Shown piece after piece: positions 21,411 through 30,638 of a stretch of DNA of 44,729 nucleotides (position 1 is its first letter; every line of letters starts with the position of its first letter). The position numbers and the translations under genes were made by a program. The notes below the pieces were generated by a model. It searched no databases. It saw only the letters and a list, made by a program, of their open reading frames with translations, and was not told the DNA's origin. This DNA comes from Cudoniella acicularis (lineage: Eukaryota; Ascomycota; Leotiomycetes; Helotiales; Helotiaceae), in the NCBI GenBank assembly GCA_013054445.1, contig JAAMPI010000295.1, positions 1 through 44,729 on the forward strand, given 5' to 3'.

Positions 21411-22911
21411 TTTGATCTTTTTATGACAGTTGCGGTTTGTTTGGGTGGAAGAAAGGATAAAAATTAAAGATGCAGAAATGGTGTGGCGCGTGGTTGCAAA
21501 AAAGAATGATGCTCAACACAGTTGAGACTAGATAAACGCAGGAAAGACCGACGAAGTGAAAATTGAAAAATTGGTATGGATGAAAACGCCATCGCATCGT
21601 GCAGCCAAAACTATTCATATATCGATCCAATACAAGAAAAGACGGAAGGAACACTTCCCAGCACCGGTATCGCATCCTCTCCCGCACTCATCATCCTCCT
21701 CTCTTTTTTGGGGTCTGTTCAGCGGGTCCAAAGTCACTAGACTCCGCATAAACCACCATGAAAGCCTACAAACACACTGTAGGAATCCTGTGCTGGAAGA
21801 AATCTCAAATCCTCCCACGAAGACTTAAGCATATCGAATCTCGAAAAACCGGAGCTCGAATCATCCTTCTTGTATTTTTCCATACTCCCAACCGAAATCA
21901 TGATGCAAGCCTGTGCCCCTGAAAAAGAGGCCCCCTGCGAGTGGCGGTGCTAAGTGACGGGGCTGAAAATACTCCTGAATAGTGACAAACGTGCGAAGTA
22001 ATTAGTTAAAGGTGTTGAAAATGCGGGAGAGGCCAATAGGGAGAGGTCGTTAAAAAATAACCTTATCTCTTGCAGCGCCTCGCGGGTGAAATCGCTTGAA
22101 TTGGGTTGATCCTCCAGCTGGAGAAGGGAGTTTCGGAAAGGGTGGGGAGGAATCGGTTCGATCTCGGTAGGATTAGTTCCAAGCTTCCTTCTCGTGCGCG
22201 TAAATTTTTTGATCGTGATCGCGTCGCGTTGCTATGTTTCTATTATTTTGATTGTTTTGAAGGCGATTTCTGCGCAAAAGTTGTCGCGAGATGGAGATGG
22301 TTCTCATGTTGCTTTTTGTTTTGTCTTTCGTTTTTCCACGAGTTGTAAGAGGTTTTGACAGAAAATTGATGTGAGGGCGCAGTGCTGCATTTTGAGACTT
22401 TTGTTTGTTCGCCGCAGCAGATACAAGATCGCAATTGGTTTTAAATGGGCACTGCCGGCATGGAAATAAACATTATTCCTCTAAAACCCAGTGTTTTTAG
22501 GAGGATGTTTGAGTAGGTGGAGGCACGGAGAAGACGATTCATCGCAAAGAAGTCTGTTCAACGAACAACGATTGAGATTTCAAATTCCGAAATAAAAATG
22601 CTAGAATTATAAAACGCCAGGAAAACACCCTGCGTAATATCCTTTTTGGACGCCAAAAAGAAAAACAAAAACTCCATCTCAAATGCAAAACTTTTCATTT
22701 CCCATCGCCATATACCCAATCTGAGGTAACATCAGAGCAGAAGACTATATTCGTGCATTCCTAGTGCCTCTTCAAGAGGGTTGTAACTCAAGATTCGTGG
22801 AAGCCTTGCTTTTCAATCGCCAAGTGACAATTGAGAAGGCCCGAGATTTTGAGAGAATTGGTGACCAGTTCAATAATCATCTGTCATACACAGAATCTTC
22901 AATGCTATCGA
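21411..22911. other. Intergenic, promoter of the secreted-protein gene and unassigned DNA
   Basis: The first 200-300 bases are the upstream region of the gene ending at 19770. The remainder (21900-22900) shows no coding signal on either strand. Confidence 0.45.
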
Positions 22912-23562
22912 TTATGCCGTTGCTGAGTCTTCAATATCGGCCAGGTCACCAAGTGTCTCGTCTTGGGTTTCAGGGTCAAAGTTGCCGGCATCTCCCAAGG
23001 CCGCATAAAAGTCTTGAACTTGATAAACGCCGTTATTGTCGTTCCGTTGCTTAAGCTTCTTTTCCGAGTTGTCATCATCGTCGCTGTCGTCGTCTCCGCC
23101 GAATAGAGCGTCGAAAACGTCATCAAAGAAGTCGTCACCGTCACCACGCTTCTTCTTTTCAGAGCTATCGTCGTCGCCGTTGTCGTCATCATCGTTAGAG
23201 CCGTCAGTGTCGTTATTTGTCAGCTCGTCGCCGTTATCTTCCGGGTCGTCTGCGCTGTCATCTATATGTGTATCGTTATCTCCATCCTGGGCTAGCAACT
23301 CTATGCCCTTGTCGTCGGACGCGGTGTTGTCGGCTCCACCGGTGGGATCTGCTGTTTCTGCGATATCCGCTGCGGTCGTTGGATCTAAATCGAAACCGCG
23401 TTTCTTCGCCTCATCACCCGCGTTAAAGTTCAAAATTTCGGCATTGTCTTCGCCTCTTGTTCCGAAGGGTTTGGCGGTGTCGCTATTAGAGATGAGGGGG
23501 TAGGCGGATATTAGGGTTGGGACTAGCACCACTAGCAAAGTGGAGAGGGTTGAGAGTTTCAT
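22912..23562 (-). CDS. Small secreted, very acidic protein with dibasic cleavage sites
   Basis: Single exon, 216 residues from the ATG at 23562; a longer upstream in-frame start would bury the signal peptide. The first 20 residues (MKLSTLSTLLVVLVPTLISA) are a clear signal peptide. The rest is rich in Asp/Asn/Gly with runs of four or more Asp near 124-127 and 157-164. Basic clusters that Kex2 could cut lie at KKR (53-55), KKKR (136-139) and KQR (171-173), dividing the protein into blocks of about 30-80 residues. There are no cysteines. The acidity suggests cation binding, but I know no family. The gene lies within a run of secreted-protein genes. Confidence 0.75.
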   Translation of the reverse strand: MKLSTLSTLLVVLVPTLISAYPLISNSDTAKPFGTRGEDNAEILNFNAGDEAKKRGFDLDPTTAADIAETADPTGGADNTASDDKGIELLAQDGDNDTHIDDSADDPEDNGDELTNNDTDGSNDDDDNGDDDSSEKKKRGDGDDFFDDVFDALFGGDDDSDDDDNSEKKLKQRNDNNGVYQVQDFYAALGDAGNFDPETQDETLGDLADIEDSATA

Positions 23563-24186
23563 CTTGAAATTTTCTTCTTTGGTATGAGAAGGAATGGAGG
23601 AACAGAAGGGTTGATTGAAGAGTGTATGAGGTTCGAAAGTAAGAGTGGAGGATGGAAGATGAAGAATAAAAAGTGCTATCAACCTGGAAAACTTACATTT
23701 TATATATTCTTCGTCCAGCATGCAAAAGCTTCACCAACAAAAGTTACACTTCCTTTTCACAACACCATGCTGACAGTACCGCAGCCGGCAGTTGGTTCTC
23801 CGGCAGTCTTCTAAGCAAAACAAAAATAAAGATACGTATGATGCAATTTTTAGAAATGTTGGTGAACTCCGCCTTCCAACAGAACCAACACAACATGGGG
23901 AAACCACTCGCTTAACTCCTTTTCCGGAAGCCGGAGAAACTTGATCACTTCATGGAGTTGAAATCTTTAAAGTTTTCAAATACCTCTAACTCTTAATATC
24001 ACCCAGTTTACCGACATAAAGGAATTGTTTTTCTTGCAAATTTGATTGCACCTTCTGTCTTGTCTATTTTCTACGAACTTTTATAGTCAACGCAGGAAAT
24101 TTCGGAATCAATTCACGATATTTCCTATACTGAAGCTGACACCAACTTAACAACATACAAACAACACTAAAGCCAACCGTTTCCAA
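23563..24186. promoter_or_regulatory. Upstream region of the acidic secreted-protein gene
   Basis: On the minus strand TATATAAA at 23699-23706 lies about 137 bases before the ATG at 23562. The remainder shows no features up to the solo LTR. Confidence 0.4.
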
Positions 24187-24459
24187 CGAGATGTCACAAC
24201 CCCGGGTCATGTGATGGGTCACGTGATACTAGTTCACCGGTTCGCTAGTTCGCTGCCCGAGGGTGAACTAGTGAACACGTGAACAAGCCACAACTACCTA
24301 TATAGCTATATAGATTTCCTGTGTTAGAGCTTCGTGCTCAACTCATACTCTTAACAATAAAATAACTTTCTACAAGGATCTGCTTGACGCTTCTAAGACT
24401 AAGTAAACCCCTTCCACGTGATATCGATATACCACGTAATAACAGAACGTTACACGAGA
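24187..24459. mobile_element. Solo LTR of a retrotransposon with 5-bp target duplication
   Basis: The element 24192-24454 (263 bp) begins TGTCACAAC and ends CGTTACA, that is TG..CA with an imperfect terminal inverted repeat. It is flanked on both sides by CGAGA (24187-24191 and 24455-24459), a perfect 5-bp target duplication. A TATA-rich block (TATATAGCTATATAGA near 24299-24314) fits an LTR promoter. No internal region or second LTR is present, so it arose by LTR-LTR recombination. The exact duplication suggests a fairly recent insertion. Confidence 0.85.
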
Positions 24460-24623
24460 ACCTTAACCACGTCGCTGAGTAAGTAGGCTGCGTGACGGGT
24501 AGTGGGTAATACTCATTACCCGCGGGTGGGTAGGATTTCTCTTACTCCTGTACTCCTATATAGGTGCCCACGGGTACCCGTATACATAAATTTATATAAA
24601 TTATATTTCCTCTTTTAGTATAT

Positions 24624-24770
24624 ACTCTCCTAGTACTCTTTCCTTGTGCACGCTCTCCTTGTGTGCACTCTCCTAGTACTCTCCTTCATTGTACATACTC
24701 TCCTTATGTACACTCTCCTTATGTACACTCTCCTTATGTACACTCTCCTTATGTACACTCTCCTTATACA
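24624..24770 (+). repeat. Minisatellite, 15-bp unit
   Basis: About five near-perfect units of ACACTCTCCTTATGT lie at roughly 24694-24768, preceded by more degenerate CTCTCCT-containing copies from about 24624. The in-frame peptide (YTLLM repeats) is an artefact of the repeat, not a gene. Confidence 0.75.
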
Positions 24771-25154
24771 TGCTTCCTTTCGAGTCCCCGCTCCCTCTCT
24801 CTCCCCCTCTCCGTCCGTGCTCGTCGGCTACGGATTACCGAGAGAGAATCCAGAAGCGGTTGAGATTTAGTATAGCACTAGTGGCTTTGACTTTACCTTC
24901 TTCTTAGGGGGGCCGGGCCCAGGGGGCGTAGGGGGTTTCACTTTTTAAAATTAATGACCTACTTATTATAACGACGAGGGAGAAGAATATACAAATGAAG
25001 AGAGGGAGAGAGGGAAGAGGGGAGATGGGGAGTAGGCGTGCCGCGTGTACACATGCACAAGGCGACTAGGGATACTATATATATAAAGCAAGCTGGTATA
25101 TAATATAATTAAAAGATATAAAAAGTATATCTTTATTTTTATACAGGTTTTTAC

Positions 25155-25210
25155 CTACCTACGGGTATACCCATAGATGGGTGCCTGTACGTGGGTATAC
25201 CCGTAGGTAG
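25155..25210. repeat. Perfect 19-bp inverted repeat (18-base loop)
   Basis: CTACCTACGGGTATACCCA at 25155-25173 is the exact reverse complement of 25192-25210. It can form a strong hairpin and is probably part of a transposon end. Confidence 0.75.
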
Positions 25211-25265
25211 GAGTAACTCTGCTTACTCTTACCTACGGGTACCCATCGAGTAGCCTATAGGTAAG

Positions 25266-26215
25266 GATAAATTAGGAATACACTCAGCACTAAACATCTT
25301 TTCTAACAGAGATATAGCCAGTGCTTTTTGAGGATTTTCATTTCTAAGAATGACTGTGTTTTTCTTCCTTCGGTGAGGTCGAGGGTTGAGTACTCCTTGT
25401 CTTTTAAGTGTTCCTGTTGTTAGCGAAATACTGGGTGAAACGATGGGTACTTAAACTCGATCCCGAAGGACCCCCCGAGTCCCTGCCCAAGCGACGGATA
25501 AGACCACAAGTCGGACGTGACAGATTTGTAAAAATAAGGAGGAGCAGAGTTTGTCCTGCGCTCCGTTCTTCGGATTTGAAATTAAGAAAATAAGCTTCAG
25601 GTGCGCACACCTGGGTATCTGATACCCGGACTCGGATATTACGGCGCATAAGCCCCAGGTTCTGTAAGGTGTGGCAGTGTAACCTTACTCGGAGCCACGT
25701 CCTGTAGGCTTACGGTTGGGGGGGGAAAAGGGTTCTCTCATCATTGTATGAAAACGTCCGTCAAATTTTCAGGTCACCAAAAAACGATTCAAACCTCTCA
25801 TATGCACTGCATACACGGTGATACACCTCAAGATGAGTAGGCAACACCAGAGAACAAAATGTTAATGTTTAGTTCTTACGGTTTTTCTCTGAGCCGATAT
25901 CATACCGCTTTATCGGATACATATTTGTCGCAAATGTAGGAGCCAAGTGATCCTAGATCGGTCAGGATCGATAAGGATTGAACAATCCAGAGCTCGGGAA
26001 TGAAAGTTTCATAGAATTGCTCAACGTCAGATTAGTGGTACGAGAGTTCAGAATTAGAATACTGAGCAAAATCCTCATCGACATGGAGCAGCATCACGGG
26101 TATATAGTTCTTCATTTTGTCTTCCTAAAGTCATTACTTTGTGCCGAACCATTATTGCTCTCCTATTTTGCTCCACACTCTTTAAAGGAACTTCTATACA
26201 GTCACAGAAAGTGCC
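25266..26215. other. Intergenic, no gene recognised
   Basis: A stretch at 25440-25700 has higher GC and short palindromes (GGGTATCTGATACCC near 25612; CAGGTGCGCACACCTG near 25598) and may be another element remnant. 26000-26215 is the upstream side of the KSKPA-repeat gene. Confidence 0.4.
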
Positions 26216-27429
26216 ATGCATTTCCTTAGGACAATTCTTTTCGCGGCTTTTGCCACAGCAATTCCCTTAAATATCAATCTAATAGATGTTTCACCGGAGC
26301 CCGGAGCGCTAACTATCGACAAACGTTTCCCTGGAAACAGCAACTCAGGCCCTGAAAAATCGAAGCCCACCAAGTCAAAACCGGCCAAATCAAAGCCTGC
26401 TAAATCGAAACCTTCCAAATCGAAACCTTCCAAGTCGAAACCCTCCAAATCGAAGCCTGCCAAGTCAGGTGGAGCCCAAGCCCCTGGGACTTTCACTACT
26501 TCTAAAGACTTTGGTAATTTCCCCAGGTTTTTTTTTTTTTTCAAATTCTTTTCCAAATCAAGTCTTCCCGAATGGAAAGAAATCTTCAAATGGAGCTGAC
26601 ATCGCTAGGTGGCGAGGTGCGCTGGCAAGACTGGACTTCAAAAGACGGCATAACAGACGGCGCCGACAAAGACAAAATATACCACGTCAAAAAGTTCATC
26701 GATTTAGTCATCACTCGAGCTCCAGAAGACAAGCGCACGGGTGTATTCTGGTCAGGCGGTTCTACCACCACCGCAGACTTCGACAATATAAAAGAATTCA
26801 TCAAGGAAGAGTTGAAAGACAAAGCCATATATTATAGGGATGTTTACTTCCCTAGTGATATGGTGGATCAAGGCTTGCCGAGCACCTTGCCCCGTTCTAA
26901 CCATTATTGGAGGATGGCAAATCGCAACTCAAAAGGTCAGTGGAAACAAACGGCAAATTTTCATCTAAATGCTAATACGTCATGTAGCTCTGGCAGCCAG
27001 TGTCACGAACGGTAAAGCCTACGTTTACATGATACCCAATAATGGGCGAACGATATTTTCTCCGTCGTCCCAAACTCCAAAGGATGACGATCCAAAACAT
27101 GGGGGTAAAGCATCGAATGGCGAGATCTGGTATTACTCAGAGCTGCCCACGCTTATGCGTAACTTAAACATCGATCAAATCATCACTTTTCACAAAGACG
27201 CAAAAACTAACAAGTTTGTGCAAAGTGTTGGGTGGGACGTGCATAAAGTAAGTCGTGCCTTCGAAGATCAAAATTTGGGAATGTGAGCAATTTATTGACT
27301 AGTTAATTTTAGGATCTCGACAAGCCTAGGACACACATACCTGATACTCATATGGATGCGACTCCTATTATTCTCCCAGCTGCGGCCGAAAGACCAGCAT
27401 TGAAGCGTGCAGAAATAGTTCGTTATTGA
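26216..27429 (+). CDS. Secreted KSKPA-repeat protein with possible ADP-ribosyl-cyclase-like domain
   Basis: Exons 26216-26513, 26609-26935, 26988-27247 and 27313-27429 give 1002 bases and 333 residues. The first intron (26514-26608) includes a T-run and a CTGAC branch; the second (26936-26987) and third (27248-27312) have clear sites. A signal peptide (about 1-16) is followed by a Kex2-type site DKR (35-37), then seven to eight KSKP(A/S) pentads (about 48-84). The C-terminal domain has GVFWSGG (144-150), YWRMANRNSKALAASVTNG (199 onward) and WYYSELPTLM near 257. The order FWSG, then (Y/F)W..S..A...G, then a Glu-containing EL/VP motif recalls ADP-ribosyl cyclases (CD38 family), which convert NAD to cyclic ADP-ribose or ADP-ribose. 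That assignment is only my motif-level impression. If right, it would be a secreted NAD-consuming enzyme. Confidence 0.75.
26358..26466 (+). repeat. 15-bp coding tandem repeat (KSKPA units)
   Basis: About seven units related to AAATCGAAACCTTCC encode Lys-Ser-Lys-Pro-Ala/Ser in the secreted protein. The segment is strongly basic and proline-rich, probably an extended linker or wall-binding region. Confidence 0.8.
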
Positions 27430-27807
27430 GAAATTATAGTAGGTTGCATAGCAGTAGAAGTCGTTGGAATCAATGAGTTGCGCATGGCATTTGGGTTGGT
27501 GGTAGATTTGTGCTAAACGGGTGCTGGCGTTGGCGTTGGCGTTAGATCCTAGAAATTTTGTACACGGGAAAGAGTTTACGTTCTTTCAAAGGGTTATGCT
27601 AAGATTTACTTGTCAAAAATAAATACATACTGGGCAGTTATATGACTTGTTATTGAATGTGATAGGGATTACACAGTGGAATCCCTGACCTCGAAAGAGG
27701 ACCTAATTGATGCCCCGCGTGACTCTGACCACAATCTGAAAACCTAGGATCGTATGTAGTCATGCCTCGTACAATATTACTCAATCAAAATACCCTGCAC
27801 TTTCTCA
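27430..27807. other. Intergenic, 3' flank
   Basis: This is the downstream side of the KSKPA-repeat gene; a short GTTGGC repeat lies near 27527-27540. No gene is seen. Confidence 0.45.
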
Positions 27808-27931
27808 CCTAATACTCTCTCCCCCCACCCCCCTAAATAAAACGTAGCGTATTCAGGCTGGCACGGACGTTCTGGCGTAAACAATACCCTCGCCACGCTA
27901 CGTTTTATTTAGGAAGGGGGAGAGTATTAGG
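27808..27931. mobile_element. Small hairpin MITE (about 124 bp)
   Basis: The two ends are near-perfect inverted repeats. CCTAATACTCTC..CCTAAATAAAACGTAGCG at 27808-27849 mirrors 27896-27931, differing by a six-base C-rich insertion. Only about 46 bases lie between them. A TA on each inner side (27810-27811 and 27928-27929) could be a Tc1/mariner-type target duplication, but the identity runs two bases beyond, so the exact ends are uncertain. It has no coding capacity. Confidence 0.75.
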
Positions 27932-29178
27932 CCATGGCGCTCTGCACCTTGGAAGCGTGACTAGAAGCCGGTCCAAAAAGCAGGCGAACCTCTGAATAGT
28001 CAATTAACCGAGCTCAGGGGCTGTCACGAGTCAAATGATCGACAGAGCCTCGGAATGAGAGGGCTTGGAAAGCGGACCCCCGTGGAATTCCATGACAGCA
28101 ACAATTTATCATTCAAATAGTAACTAATAAGAAGCACTGAGCATTTTACAGAAGCTATCCTTGCCCTACCAATCTCAGGATCTACATCAATTTAAGCCCT
28201 TTTCAATCATTCACGCCAAATTATCCAGAGAAGATCCGTACCTAATAAGGTAGCACTAATCTAATCAGACGTCAATTTCAAGTTGGAACAAATTAAGGAT
28301 AGAGAGACCATGGAATGACCGCAACATGGTTTTTAAACTTTTTCCCACACCTTTCCAAATTGGCTTCCACGCGAAAACGACTAGAAACACTTTAAGAAAC
28401 AAAATAACTAATGGTAGTTACTTCAAGTAAAACAGGTAAAAGTATAATTCCCTCTTAAGAATAGACAGCTAAAGTATCTTCACTTAGCTTAGTCCAAAGT
28501 TGTTTAAGTTTTGAAGTGATTTTCAAAAACTCACAATATCACGTGGTAAACCAAATTGCAACACGAGAAATGGAAGACCTCTATGTTAGTAGTATTACTG
28601 TATTTTAGCAGGAAAATTCCCTTAATTTTCTAACCGCAATTTCCTATATCTTCGGTGAGTCTTCCGCTCTAGCCAGAAAGTTCTAATCGTGACCACCAAG
28701 TGACCAACCACTTTAAAAAGCGGCAAATCCCATGTCTTCCGGACTTCCGGACATCCGGCTCCCAAATAGCCATTTCCCTACCGTCATTTGGCTTGTTCGG
28801 ATGTGACACTCATCAATATGAGTGCTGATCACTAGAAATTGTCGTCGACAACTGCGGCTGCTAAAGTCAAGAAAATCTCAACAAGGACTCCACTGTCAAA
28901 CGGATACTAGCCTAGGACGAATTTGAATGAAGAGAAAACTAAATTTGTTCACTCAGGGAAGAGAATTGAACTCGGCTACTAATCTCAAAATTTCCAACTG
29001 CACACAACAACACTTTACAATCAAACTACCTCTTCAAATCTGCAAAAACCTCCTCCTGCTAGAATATGCTAAATCCAATCAACGAGCGTGCCCACACTTT
29101 CCGATTCCTAATCAGGACTCCTACTCTATAATCGCTCCCCGCTTTCACTCATCTCTAAGTTCAATTTGCGTTTTCCAA
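27932..29178. other. Intergenic, no gene recognised
   Basis: AT-rich DNA; a short tandem of CTTCCGGA lies near 28737-28750. I see nothing coding. Confidence 0.45.
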
Positions 29179-30638
29179 CTAAACACCTGGCAGTGCCGCG
29201 ACCCCTATTATCAACTCGTTAGAATCTCTCCCAAATTATGTGATATATGTATTTAAGAAGAGGAAAAAACTTACATCCATCCTCATTCTCATTAACAAGC
29301 TTCTTCACACCACACTTCTTCGCATCAGTGATAGCCTGAGTCTTAAGACTCGCGCACGAGGCACCCATGCATCCAGCGGTGTCCATCGCCTTTTGTAGTG
29401 AGTCGCCCTTCCAGCCGAACACGTAATCGGCATGTTGTCCCAAGCCGGTAGGGTCGCCTGTGCTGAGGACGAAAGGTTGGCTTCCGTCCGTGGGCCAGTC
29501 GGCCTTGTTGTTGAAGGGCGTGGTGTCCCAGACTACCTCGAGCATGATTTGTGGGATGCGGACGGGGTGGGTGGAGGGGCAGCTGCCTCCTAAGCTGAGG
29601 AAGTTGGCGGGGCCGGTGGTGGGGTAGGCGACGTGGTCTTGGTGGTTGGGGGTGTCGAGGTTGACTCCGTCCCAGCAACTAAAATCAATGTCAGAACTGG
29701 AGAGAAAAAAGGGGGATCGTAGTGAAAAACTTGCGTTGGGAAATGGATGTTGGAGCGGATACCACCCGGGCATGGCTTGGGAGGGAATGCCTCAGTGTCG
29801 ATTCTGTATTTATCGTTAGTTGCTGCAGTAGAAGGCAGACAGAGAAACAAACTTGGCATCTTGGCAAGGGGCGCTGGTGTCTCCTCCAAAGTTTGGTCCG
29901 GTGTAGCATCTGTAGCAGTTTTGTCTCTTCAAGGTGGTGTCCTTTCTTGATCGCATCATTGGGTCGCCAACAAGCATACGGAAACCCTAGATATCATGGT
30001 TAACACTGTAATATAACACTGCCATCGCTCCTCAAATTGAACTTACTGGCTTGAAAGCGGTGATTTTGCCAGGCGAGGCAGAGACGTAGTACACAAGGGT
30101 ACCTCCTGCGATCTGGTTGCTGAATTTGTCGCTGAATTGAAGTCTGAAACAGAGTTAGAACCGGATGTTTGCAATAGTTGATAGAAATCAAGTCAGGTGA
30201 TGAATCAGAAGTCGACTCCTTTCTCAGTCTTCCCAGAACACTTCTCATAACTCCTTCAAACTTCTCCAAACAAAAAGGAAACCTTCACACGTACGCAGCA
30301 CTGCCTTGTTGAACACGCTTGTAGGTGCCGTTCTTGGCCTTAAAGTACAAGTTCGCCGTCCAGTAGTTTGAGAAATCCTCAGAGAACTCGCAAGTAGTAC
30401 ATGAAGCACCATTCGAGATATCGGTCGAAGGCATCGACGCGTTGAAAGCATTTCCACCCACGATCTGGTGAACATGCGGGGAAGGAATGAGACCCGGGTT
30501 GACGAGGGGGTCAAGTCTGTCGATGACAGCCTGCGCGCATCCAAATCGCAGCATGGTGGTTCCACCAGCCTGCTCCACGGAGAACCCAGGCGCCGCCTCA
30601 GCGAGCGCCGCGAGGGAGAGAAGAGCTGTCAAAAGCAT
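29179..30638 (-). CDS. Secreted DUF1996 domain protein
   Basis: Six exons: 30289-30638, 30047-30143, 29853-29986, 29735-29803, 29275-29678 and 29179-29204, together 1080 bases and 359 residues. A signal peptide (MLLTALLSLAALAEA) is followed by the DUF1996 pattern: RFGCAQAVIDRLDPLVNPG, SPHVHQIVGGNAFNASM, TTCEFSEDFSNYWTANLYF, GFRMLVGDPMMR, CYTGPNFGG, KPCPGGIRSNIHFPT-CWDGVNLD and HVAYPTTG. Cysteines and His-rich motifs are conserved. The fourth intron (29679-29734) starts with GC (AC/GCAAGT) and is required to make FPT-CWDG. The last 26-base exon gives the family-like end DGW..ALPG. The protein is extracellular and its biochemical role is not established; many fungi have several copies, sometimes fused to WSC domains (not here). 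Confidence 0.9.
29679..29734 (-). other. Non-canonical GC-AG intron
   Basis: The donor reads AC/GCAAGT and the acceptor TTTTAG, with a CTGAC branch. The join restores FPTCWDGVNLD, a conserved DUF1996 block. No GT donor nearby gives the correct frame. Confidence 0.75.

Larger units (their letters stand above)
24494..25265. mobile_element. GGGTA-rich inverted-repeat region, possible decayed DNA transposon
   Basis: The left edge (24494-24590) and right edge (25152-25265) both carry clusters of GGGTA/TACCC words, including CACGGGTACCCGTATAC on the left. On the right is a perfect 19-bp inverted repeat, 25155-25173 against 25192-25210. Between them are AT-rich, CT-rich and G-rich blocks without a transposase. 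Subterminal palindromes of this type occur in hAT-like elements; exact ends and target duplication were not found. Confidence 0.4.

Noticed and set aside
24646..24907. Open frames encoding YTLLM-type repeats
   Set aside because: They are translations of a 15-bp minisatellite that is open in all three frames on the strand.
28021..28097. TGTCA..TGACA pair as a possible LTR or MITE
   Set aside because: It is only five matching bases at each end, with no target duplication and too short for an LTR.
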